A stretch of DNA of 7,238 nt from Anaerolineales bacterium (GTDB lineage Bacteria; Chloroflexota; Anaerolineae; Anaerolineales; E44-bin32): NCBI GenBank assembly GCA_023144145.1, contig JAGLGG010000087.1:1-7238 (forward strand). The letters run 5' to 3'. A model generated the notes under the pieces. The model saw nothing but the letters and a program-made list of their open reading frames with translations. It had not been told where the DNA came from and ran no database searches. The position numbers and the translations under genes are program-made. This document shows positions 1 to 5,069 of this stretch, in pieces (position 1 is the stretch's first letter; every line of letters starts with the position of its first letter).

Positions 1-305
1 ACCTCCAACCGAAGCCTTGCCGACTCACCTTCATGAAGGATTAAGCGCAACTGCTTTATATGAAGCATCACTAGAAGGACGTCTTCTCGCACACTCTTAA
101 TATCAGAAAATTCGTGCGAAATATCCGTAATTCGAATGGATGTAACCGCCGATCCCTCCAAAGAGGCTAAAAGTACCCTCCTTAAGGCGTTGCCTATCGT
201 GATCCCATAACCTCTTTCAAGTGGGCTTATGAAAAATTTGCCGTAATTCCGAGCGATTGCATCTCGCTCAATTTTTGGCATGACCATGTTCGTCGTGACG
301 GTCAT
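1..305 (-). CDS. rpoA: RNA polymerase alpha subunit, N-terminal part (cut by window edge)
   Basis: The alpha subunit dimerises to scaffold assembly of RNA polymerase, and its C-terminal domain contacts promoter DNA and activators. Only the first 101 codons are in the window; the rest, including the dimer-domain end and the C-terminal domain, lies beyond base 1. The visible part matches the alpha N-terminal domain: PKIERD at residues 10-15, then PLERGYGITIGNALRRVLL at 28-46, which is the family hallmark, then the HEFSDI and VREDV segments at 64-76 and LHIKQLRL at 81-88. The start is ATG at 303-305, chosen because a strong Shine-Dalgarno (GGAGGGG, 309-315) lies three bases upstream of it; in-frame Met7 and Met9 are less likely. 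It follows rpsD by 50 nt, the usual order in alpha operons. A small inverted repeat sits just upstream of the Shine-Dalgarno. Confidence 0.97.
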   Translation of the reverse strand, partial: MTVTTNMVMPKIERDAIARNYGKFFISPLERGYGITIGNALRRVLLASLEGSAVTSIRITDISHEFSDIKSVREDVLLVMLHIKQLRLILHEGESARLRLE

Positions 306-308
306 TTA

Positions 309-315
309 CCCCTCC
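309..315 (-). promoter_or_regulatory. Shine-Dalgarno of rpoA
   Basis: On the minus strand the sequence reads GGAGGGG, then TAA, then ATG. This purine run complements the 16S 3' end well and fixes the rpoA start at 305. It lies four bases downstream of the inverted repeat at 320-340, so that hairpin could affect access to it. Confidence 0.8.
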
Positions 316-319
316 ACAA

Positions 320-340
320 AGCACGCTGATCGACCGTGCT
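320..340 (-). other. Inverted repeat in the rpsD-rpoA spacer
   Basis: On the minus strand AGCACG and CGTGCT form a perfect 6-bp stem around a 9-nt loop (GTCGATCAG). It is not followed by a run of T, so it does not look like an intrinsic terminator. It sits directly 5' of the rpoA Shine-Dalgarno. It may be an RNA element tuning rpoA translation, an mRNA processing site, or chance; a 6-bp stem is only weak evidence. Confidence 0.35.
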
Positions 341-355
341 CTCACTAAAATAAAA

Positions 356-994
356 CTAGCGCGAATAAAATTCGATTATCAATTGCTCATTCAAACTAGC
401 ATCGACATCCCGGCGTTCGGGATTCTGAATGACGCTTCCTGCCAAATTTGGTAAATCTCTGTTCAGCCATTGGGGTACATTGCGTGTCTCTGCAGCCGCT
501 TCCAAATCAGAAAAGTAGCTGCGTGTTCGCGACCCCTCACGGACCTCGATCTGATCCCCTGGACGAACTAACATCGACGGGATGTCCGTTCGTCTATTGT
601 TCACGTTGAAGTGTCCGTGTGTGACCAATTGGCGTGCCTGAGCTCGGCTTTCTGCATAACCCAGTCTGTAGACCACATTATCCAGTCTTCGCTCAAGCAT
701 TTGCAATAGTATTTCGCTTGTAAGACCTCGACGCTTTAACGCCGTTCGATAGTATCGACGGAACTGTTTTTCAGATACGCCATAAATCCTGCGTGTCTTC
801 TGCTTCTCACGCAATTGGCGTTGGTAATCTGATGCTCGTCTGCGTCGATATTGAGAATCTCTACCATGCTCACCCGGCGGAAATCCGCGTCGTTCATAAG
901 CGCACTTCGGCGTGAAGCATCGCTGACCCTTCAGAAAGAGCTTTTCGCCCTCACGTCGGCAAAGTTTACACACCGAACCATGTTTTTTGCTCAT
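356..994 (-). CDS. rpsD: 30S ribosomal protein S4, zinc-binding (four-cysteine) form
   Basis: S4 binds 16S rRNA early in assembly of the small subunit, helps shape the decoding region and in some bacteria represses its own operon. The 212-residue product is of normal length. Residues 1-45 carry four cysteines (C9, C12, C26, C31) in a C-x2-C...C-x4-C pattern, the metal-binding C+ form. The RNA-binding S4 domain spans roughly 98-160, with MLERRLDNVVYRLG at 99-112, SRAQARQLVTHGHFNVN at 116-132 and VRPGDQIEVRE at 143-153. The start is ATG at 992-994, preceded by GGAG about seven bases upstream. It lies 45 nt after rpsK and 50 nt before rpoA, the standard alpha-operon position. The stop is TAG. 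Confidence 0.98.
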   Translation of the reverse strand: MSKKHGSVCKLCRREGEKLFLKGQRCFTPKCAYERRGFPPGEHGRDSQYRRRRASDYQRQLREKQKTRRIYGVSEKQFRRYYRTALKRRGLTSEILLQMLERRLDNVVYRLGYAESRAQARQLVTHGHFNVNNRRTDIPSMLVRPGDQIEVREGSRTRSYFSDLEAAAETRNVPQWLNRDLPNLAGSVIQNPERRDVDASLNEQLIIEFYSR

Positions 995-1012
995 CTAAAC
1001 TCCAGTCTCCAA

Positions 1013-1031
1013 CGCAACGTTCTTTGTTGCG
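1013..1031 (-). other. Inverted repeat in the rpsK-rpsD spacer
   Basis: On the minus strand CGCAAC and GTTGCG form a perfect 6-bp stem around the 7-nt loop AAAGAAC, within the 45-nt gap between rpsK and rpsD. No T-run follows, so it is not a terminator. It lies just upstream of the rpsD ribosome-binding region and could be a local translational element, but a stem of this size may also occur by chance. Confidence 0.35.
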
Positions 1032-1039
1032 CCTAATCT

Positions 1040-1441
1040 CTAAACCCGGCGCTTCTTAGGCGGTCGACAGCCATTATGCGGCACCGGGGTAACATCGCTT
1101 ATCGATCGAACCCTAATATCAGAGCCTTGTATTGCTCGAATCGCAGCCTCTCTTCCAGGCCCCGGTCCTTTAACAAATATATCAGCCTCTTGTAAACCAA
1201 TCTCTTTTCCACTTTCTATAATTTGTTCCGCCGCCAAGCGGGCTGCATAAGGCGTACTTTTTCTCGAACCTTTAAAGCCCGATGCTCCTGAACTTGCCCA
1301 AACTACAGCGTTCCCCTGCAGATCGGTTATGGTAATAATCGTATTATTGAAGGTCGCATGGATATGAATCCGACCATGTGAAATGGTTCTCTTTGCTTTC
1401 TTAGATGAGGTCCTTCGAGATCGCTGTGCTCTTCGTGCCAT
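1040..1441 (-). CDS. rpsK: 30S ribosomal protein S11
   Basis: S11 sits on the platform of the small subunit, where it helps form the cleft for mRNA next to the E site. The product is 133 residues, slightly above the usual 125-130 because of a longer basic N-terminus (R/K-rich residues 3-18). Family landmarks are HIHATFNNTIITITD at 26-40, GASGFKGSRKSTPYAA at 52-67, VKGPGPGREAAIRA at 90-103 and the very conserved tail DVTPVPHNGCRPPKKRRV at 116-133. The start is ATG at 1439-1441. Purine-rich stretches upstream (AGGAGA about 11 bases away, AGGAAAG closer) can serve as the ribosome-binding site. It is separated from rpsM by 110 nt, the widest gap in the window, and from rpsD by 45 nt. The stop is TAG. 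Confidence 0.98.
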   Translation of the reverse strand: MARRAQRSRRTSSKKAKRTISHGRIHIHATFNNTIITITDLQGNAVVWASSGASGFKGSRKSTPYAARLAAEQIIESGKEIGLQEADIFVKGPGPGREAAIRAIQGSDIRVRSISDVTPVPHNGCRPPKKRRV

Positions 1442-1456
1442 TTTCTTTCCTATCTC

Positions 1457-1500
1457 CTGTGTTTAAATTCCCAATCAACAGAATTCACTCCAAATCACAG
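1457..1500 (-). other. Nested inverted repeat upstream of rpsK
   Basis: On the minus strand CTGTG (1496-1500) can pair with CACAG (1457-1461). Inside it GAATTC (1481-1486) can pair with GAATTT (1465-1470) through five Watson-Crick pairs plus one G-U pair, with a 10-nt loop. The outer arm overlaps the beginning of the CAGGAG purine run before rpsK, so folding could hide a ribosome-binding site. The pairing is short and A/T-rich inside, hence low confidence. Confidence 0.25.
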
Positions 1501-1510
1501 TTATCCAAAG

Positions 1511-1541
1511 ACCCAATGAAGGTCGGATACCTTATCTGGGT
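1511..1541 (-). other. Imperfect hairpin just after rpsM
   Basis: On the minus strand the element reads ACCCA, GAT, AAGGT, ATCCG, ACCTT, CAT, TGGGT. This gives two 5-bp stems separated by a 3x3 internal loop and capped by a 5-nt loop. It starts ten bases after the rpsM stop. The next bases are CTTTGG, not a T-run, so a terminator is unlikely. A protein-binding RNA element, an RNase site or a transcript-stabilising hairpin are possible. Confidence 0.35.
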
Positions 1542-1551
1542 GAACAATACA

Positions 1552-1941
1552 CTATTTCTTCTTCATCCCTCTACGTCGGCCTCGTCCGGCCACCGTCTTC
1601 TTGGGGCCTTTTCGCGTCCGAGCGTTCGTGCGTGTTCGTTGGCCTCGAACCGGAAGTGAGCGTCGATGTCGTAAACCTCGGTAGCATCCGATATCTATCA
1701 TTCTCTTGATGTTCATTTGTACTTCGCGACGCAAATCACCTTCAACGGTTAAGTTTTGTGATATGTAATCACGCAATGCGGTAACTTCATCCTCAGTGAG
1801 GTCATTTACCTTGGTATTTGGGTCGATGCGTGCAGAACTCAACGCATCACGCGCGGTAGATTTCCCGATCCCCAGAATATATGTCAATCCAATTTCAATG
1901 CGCTTGTTCCGCGGCAGATCTACACCTTCAATACGTGCCAT
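1552..1941 (-). CDS. rpsM: 30S ribosomal protein S13
   Basis: S13 lies in the head of the small subunit, contacts 23S rRNA and L5 across the intersubunit bridge, and touches the P-site tRNA with its basic tail. The product is 129 residues, near the family norm. It begins MARIEGVDLPRNKRIEIGLT, followed by YILGIGKSTA (21-30), CYRGLRHRRSLPVRGQRT (86-103) and a basic tail RTRKGPKKTVAGRGRRR (108-124). The frame stays open 13 codons upstream to a possible start at 1980, but that extension lies inside rpmJ in another frame. The ATG at 1939-1941 has the Shine-Dalgarno AAGGA eight bases upstream and matches the family N-terminus. Only four bases separate it from the rpmJ stop, so coupled translation is likely. 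The stop is TAG. Confidence 0.98.
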   Translation of the reverse strand: MARIEGVDLPRNKRIEIGLTYILGIGKSTARDALSSARIDPNTKVNDLTEDEVTALRDYISQNLTVEGDLRREVQMNIKRMIDIGCYRGLRHRRSLPVRGQRTRTNARTRKGPKKTVAGRGRRRGMKKK

Positions 1942-1945
1942 AGTT

Positions 1946-2059
1946 CTATCCTTGTCTTTGTTTGTGGCGAGGATTCTCACAAATTATGTAAACTTTTCCC
2001 CGTCTACGAACAACTTTACATTTCGGACACCGACGTCTGACTGATGAACCGACCTTCAT
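1946..2059 (-). CDS. rpmJ: 50S ribosomal protein L36, zinc-binding form
   Basis: L36 is a tiny zinc-ribbon protein that helps organise 23S rRNA near the peptidyl-transferase region of the large subunit. The 37-codon frame translates to MKVGSSVRRRCPKCKVVRRR followed by GKVYIICENPRHKQRQG, which is a full-length match to the family. The zinc ligands are all present: C11, C14, C27 and H32, so this is the C+ form. The usual Arg at position 4 is Gly here. The start ATG at 2057-2059 has AGGAG nine bases upstream. It lies 14 nt after the map stop and four bases before rpsM, with the rpsM Shine-Dalgarno inside its last codons. In many bacteria infA precedes rpmJ; here there is no room for it. The stop is TAG. 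Confidence 0.96.
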   Translation of the reverse strand: MKVGSSVRRRCPKCKVVRRRGKVYIICENPRHKQRQG

Positions 2060-2073
2060 GGCAGTCTTCTCCT

Positions 2074-2919
2074 TTATTCCTGTGCAGCCTGAGCGCGACC
2101 CACAAAATAGCCATTATATCGGAACGCTTCAGGCCCGTCCAGATCAGGATCAAGGGTTGTAAGGATTTCTGGTCCGTTCCGCGTAACTGCAACAGTATGT
2201 TCAAAATGTGCAGTAAGGCCGCTATCCTTCGATGAAACGGTCCATTGATCCTTCTGAACCCTGGTTTCCTTCACACCCGTAAGGACCATTGGCTCTAATG
2301 CAATTGTCATCCCCGGTTTTAAGTCAACACCCTTCCCAGCTGTCCCGTAATTGGGAACCTGAGGGTCTTCATGCATTTTTCTTCCCACACCATGTCCAGT
2401 GTACTCACGAACTACATTAAACCCTTTTCCCTCAACAAATGACTGAATGGCGGAAGAAATATCCCCAGTTCTATTCCCAATCTGCATTTGATCAATTCCA
2501 ATGAACAATGCATTCATGGTTGTATCGATGAGTTCTTGGGCTTCAGGTGAGATTCGGCCTATGCCTATTGTGAGCGCAGAGTCAGCTACAAATCCTTCGA
2601 GGATTGATCCACAGTCTATGCTAACGATGTCACCATCCTGCAGCTTTCGGTCACCAGGAATGCCATGTACCAATTCTTCATTAATTGAAATTGTCGTCAC
2701 AGCTGGGAACGGGTATGCACCTGGATATCCTAAAAACGCAGGTTTTACGGCGTGGTTCTCAAGCACTTTGGCCGCAGCCGCGTCAATTTTGGCCGTAGTT
2801 GCACCGATTTCGGCAACATTTATCGCGGCAAGAAGCGCGAGCGCGTTTATCCTTCCAGCCCGACGCATGATCGCGAGTTCTCGCTCACTCTTCAGATTTA
2901 TGCCGCGTTGCCAAGACAT
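2074..2919 (-). CDS. map: Methionine aminopeptidase, type I
   Basis: This cytoplasmic metalloprotease removes the initiator methionine from nascent proteins when the second residue is small. With the chosen start it has 281 residues. The five metal ligands of the family are visible: D102 (in VSIDCG), D113 (in FVADSA), H176 (in TGHGVGRKMHEDP), E209 (in IALEPM) and E240 (in HFEHT); H85 (in ELVHGIPG) matches the substrate-site histidine. After the usual end of the fold (about residue 255) there is a further tail of about 26 residues ending AQAAQE. ATG at 2917-2919 is preferred: AAAGGG lies nine bases upstream and MSWQRGINLKSERELAIMRRAG is a typical N-terminus. GTG at 2920-2922 is almost equally placed, while a GTG at 2970 lacks a Shine-Dalgarno. 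It sits directly between secY and rpmJ. Confidence 0.96.
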   Translation of the reverse strand: MSWQRGINLKSERELAIMRRAGRINALALLAAINVAEIGATTAKIDAAAAKVLENHAVKPAFLGYPGAYPFPAVTTISINEELVHGIPGDRKLQDGDIVSIDCGSILEGFVADSALTIGIGRISPEAQELIDTTMNALFIGIDQMQIGNRTGDISSAIQSFVEGKGFNVVREYTGHGVGRKMHEDPQVPNYGTAGKGVDLKPGMTIALEPMVLTGVKETRVQKDQWTVSSKDSGLTAHFEHTVAVTRNGPEILTTLDPDLDGPEAFRYNGYFVGRAQAAQE

Positions 2920-2983
2920 CACTTGATACCCTTTGTCAACATCTACCCAACACTCCCGATCAGCATCCACTTCAATGGTCGAT

Positions 2984-4318
2984 TTATCGGACCAAGACCG
3001 CCGAGTCGTACCCTCTCAATTTTAATTCAGCTTCAATGTTTCGATATGTGTCCCGAATAACACCTACGACGATGAGCAACCCGGCAGATGAAATCAACAA
3101 CAACCCGGATTGCGCCCCAGCCACTGGATATATCAACCCAACCAGGAAGGGTGTAACGGCTACGAGTCCCAAGAACAAAGCCCCGGGGAGCGTGATCCTT
3201 CGAAGTACCCTAGTAAGATATCGTTGCGTAGGTGCACCTTTCGTAACCCCGGGTATTTGTGCACCTGATCGTTTCAGGTTTTCTCCATAGTTCTGTTGGG
3301 CGAAGAGAATATCGGTGTAAAAGAAAGTAAACCCAACAACAAAAAGGAAATACAGGATCCAATACAGGTCACCGACGCCGCCGAAATTGGTTTGCATCCA
3401 AATCGCCACACGCTGTACGGTCTCGTTCGAGTTGGTCACAAAGAACTGGGCCGCAATAGCCGGGAAAGTCAGAAGCGATTGCCCAAAGATGATTGGGATC
3501 ATTCCAGCCATGTTCACCATCAACGGCAAGGTCCCTTTCACTGGCATCGACATTCGATTCCCAACTCGACGACCTGGATACATCACCGGAACGTGCCGCC
3601 GTCCCTCTTGCACATAAACAATCACGAAGATCGTAAAAACCATGATGATGGTCATAAATATCATTAATGGAATGCGGGTCGCCTCATCACTAAGCAGGCG
3701 TGCCAAGTTTTGAGGAAGTCTAGAAACAATACCGGCGAAGATGATCAACGAGAGACCTTGATTGCGGATTCCGTGTTCAGAGATCAATTCACCTAACCAA
3801 ATTGCAAACATCGTCCCACCCGTCATAGTTAAGATCATCGTGAGGGTAGGTAAATTGAAGCCCAAAGGTGTGTTAATAATGTCTCCCGATTGGGCAAATT
3901 GCTGGAATAATCGGATCTGACCAACAGCGTTAAGAGCTGCCATTGGAACTGCCAACAGGTAGGTCCACTTCTCCATCCATTTCTTGCCCTCGCGCGGATC
4001 ATCCTCCATCCGCTGCTGCAATGAAGGGATGATCGGAACTAAGAGCTGGAGAATAATTTGCGCGGTGATGTACGGGTAGACGCCCATGGCAAGAACTGAA
4101 AAGTTCGACGCAGTACCACCCGAGAGAAGATCCAACAAACCAAAAATCGTTTGGCCGGCACCACCACCCTCGAATATCTGGGCAATGGCAGCTCGATCTA
4201 CACCAGGTACCGGTACATGTGCTGCGAGCCGGTAGATCACCAACAGACCGATTGAAATTAGCAACCGGTTTCGAATCTCTGTGGATAAGAACAGGAAGCG
4301 CCACGCTGAACGTCTCAT
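2984..4318 (-). CDS. secY: Protein translocase subunit SecY
   Basis: SecY forms the membrane channel through which unfolded proteins are exported or inserted, working with SecE, SecG and SecA. The 444-residue product is full length, with about ten hydrophobic segments, beginning at roughly 18-35 (LLISIGLLVIYRLAAHVPVP) and ending at roughly 404-421. Family landmarks include GGTASNFSVLAMGVYPYITA (67-86), LSLIIFAGIVSRLPQ (189-203), MPVKGTLPLMVNMAGMIPII (258-277), and YGENLKRSGAQIPGVTKG with RVLRRITLPGALFLG (344-384). The motif usually read as GIGNGIS is GIRNQGLS here (183-190), one residue longer. The start ATG at 4316-4318 has AAGGAAG just upstream. It is preceded by a 96-nt gap after rplO and followed by map without adk. 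The stop is TAA. Confidence 0.98.
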   Translation of the reverse strand: MRRSAWRFLFLSTEIRNRLLISIGLLVIYRLAAHVPVPGVDRAAIAQIFEGGGAGQTIFGLLDLLSGGTASNFSVLAMGVYPYITAQIILQLLVPIIPSLQQRMEDDPREGKKWMEKWTYLLAVPMAALNAVGQIRLFQQFAQSGDIINTPLGFNLPTLTMILTMTGGTMFAIWLGELISEHGIRNQGLSLIIFAGIVSRLPQNLARLLSDEATRIPLMIFMTIIMVFTIFVIVYVQEGRRHVPVMYPGRRVGNRMSMPVKGTLPLMVNMAGMIPIIFGQSLLTFPAIAAQFFVTNSNETVQRVAIWMQTNFGGVGDLYWILYFLFVVGFTFFYTDILFAQQNYGENLKRSGAQIPGVTKGAPTQRYLTRVLRRITLPGALFLGLVAVTPFLVGLIYPVAGAQSGLLLISSAGLLIVVGVIRDTYRNIEAELKLRGYDSAVLVR

Positions 4319-4371
4319 ATCAACTTCCTTTCCTGATTGCTCACTAACATACTCACCTTCATCTTTATCAT
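4315..4371 (-). other. Possible 18-codon leader frame before secY
   Basis: In the rplO-secY spacer an ATG at 4369-4371 opens a frame of 18 codons (MIKMKVSMLVSNQERKLI). Its TGA stop overlaps the secY ATG as ATGA. An AGGG lies eight bases upstream of the ATG. The peptide resembles no family I know. A spacer of this length will often contain such a frame by chance, so it is recorded only as a candidate for translational coupling to secY. Confidence 0.2.
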
Positions 4372-4414
4372 CTTCACAGCCCTAATTACAGAACATCCTC
4401 TCGCTTTTACCCTG
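4319..4414 (-). other. 96-nt rplO-secY spacer
   Basis: This gap holds the secY ribosome-binding site (AAGGAAG near 4324-4330) and the small frame described at 4315-4371. I see no strong inverted repeat, no T-run and no clear promoter boxes. The secY frame itself is open upstream only as far as a TAG and contains no alternative start codon there, so secY is not longer than called. Confidence 0.5.
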
Positions 4415-4864
4415 CTAAAGCTCAATCAGCTCTACGGAACCACCTGCCGCCTCAACCGCCGCGCGAGCGCCTCGAGTCACTCTGTGAAGACGAATTTTCA
4501 ACGGAGTTTTCAATTCCCCACTTCCCAAGAGAACAATCGGTTTGCGTGCATCTCGAAGGATGCCTGCTTCAACCAACGTTGATGGAGAAATCTCGGCATC
4601 TGCAGGGAAATCTCCCAGTCGCTCAAGGGTAATTTCAGACCACGCAATCCTATTAATATTAGTGAAACCTCGTTTGAAAGGCAGCTTTCGGTAAAGGGGT
4701 AAGTTACCACCCTGACGATAAAGTCCCCCGCTGTAACCCGATCGCGATTTCTGTCCTTTCATTCCACGACCGGCTGTTTTCCCTTGTCCGGCTGAAATCC
4801 CACGACCCACACGCTTACGAGATTTCTTTGAGCCTTTTCTTGGTTTCAAATCGTGAAGCTTCAT
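4415..4864 (-). CDS. rplO: 50S ribosomal protein L15
   Basis: L15 binds 23S rRNA and joins late in assembly of the large subunit, reaching towards its core with a long basic N-terminal arm. The 149-residue product is of family length. Residues 1-45 are the glycine- and lysine-rich arm (MKLHDLKPRKGSKKSRKRVG, then GRGISAGQGKTAGRGMKGQK at 20-39), and 46-70 continue with GGLYRQGGNLPLYRKLPFKR. The globular C-terminal part has IVLLGSGELKTPLKI at 110-124 and AAVEAAGGSVELI at 135-147, the usual end of the protein. The start is ATG at 4862-4864, seven bases after the rpmD stop, with GAGGAG formed by the last rpmD codons acting as Shine-Dalgarno. The stop is TAG. Confidence 0.98.
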   Translation of the reverse strand: MKLHDLKPRKGSKKSRKRVGRGISAGQGKTAGRGMKGQKSRSGYSGGLYRQGGNLPLYRKLPFKRGFTNINRIAWSEITLERLGDFPADAEISPSTLVEAGILRDARKPIVLLGSGELKTPLKIRLHRVTRGARAAVEAAGGSVELIEL

Positions 4865-4871
4865 ATCGTTT

Positions 4872-5069
4872 CTACTCCTCTACCACTACCAAATGGCTCA
4901 CTTTTGCCAGCATTCCACGAATCACAGGCGTGTCTTCTTGTTCGACCGTCTGCCGGAGACGATTTAAACCAAGAGCCTTTACAGTTCGTTTCTGCCGTAT
5001 TGAATACCCAATAGGGCTCTTGACGAGTGTGATTTTCAACTTCTTCACCTTTGTAGATCGTTTAGCCAT
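4872..5069 (-). CDS. rpmD: 50S ribosomal protein L30
   Basis: L30 is a small protein of the large subunit that packs against 23S rRNA; some bacterial lineages lack it, so its presence here is informative. The 65-residue product fits the family, with KKLKITLVKSPIGYSIRQKR at 9-28, TVKALGLNRLRQTVEQEDTP at 29-48 and IRGMLAKVSHLVVVEE at 50-65. The start ATG at 5067-5069 overlaps the end of rpsE by eight bases (ATGGCTAA, where TAA stops rpsE), so ribosomes finishing rpsE can probably restart here. The last codons, GAG GAG TAG, double as the ribosome-binding site of rplO. The stop is TAG. Confidence 0.97.
   Translation of the reverse strand: MAKRSTKVKKLKITLVKSPIGYSIRQKRTVKALGLNRLRQTVEQEDTPVIRGMLAKVSHLVVVEE

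Larger units (their letters stand above)
1442..1551 (-). other. 110-nt rpsM-rpsK spacer with two potential stem-loops
   Basis: This is the longest non-coding stretch here, in an operon where most gaps are under 60 nt. On the minus strand it holds an imperfect hairpin soon after the rpsM stop and a nested inverted repeat that reaches the AGGAGA upstream of rpsK. I see no ATG frame, no convincing -35/-10 pair and no T-run after either stem. It resembles an untranslated leader more than a simple spacer, but no known riboswitch or ribosomal-protein leader could be recognised. Confidence 0.4.

Noticed and set aside
320..340. The hairpin after rpsD as an intrinsic terminator
   Set aside because: No run of T follows the stem on the minus strand, and rpoA follows at once with a strong ribosome-binding site.
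2501..2926. A 141-codon plus-strand open frame opposite map
   Set aside because: It is antisense to a gene whose catalytic residues are all present, and its hydrophobic, Ser/Ala-rich content reflects the complementary codons.
2934..2939. A perfect TTGACA (-35-like) on the minus strand before map
   Set aside because: At 17 bases downstream the sequence is TCTTGG, not a -10 box, and the hexamer overlaps the AAAGGG ribosome-binding region of map. It is likely chance.
3296..3667. A 123-codon plus-strand open frame opposite secY
   Set aside because: It is the antisense shadow of membrane-protein codons, with low-complexity His/Asn-rich composition and no family resemblance.
4315..4428. A possible frameshift or extension of L15 into the gap before secY
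   Set aside because: L15 already ends with its normal GGSVELI-type tail at a TAG. The other open frame through this gap begins after a TGA and does not continue L15 sequence.
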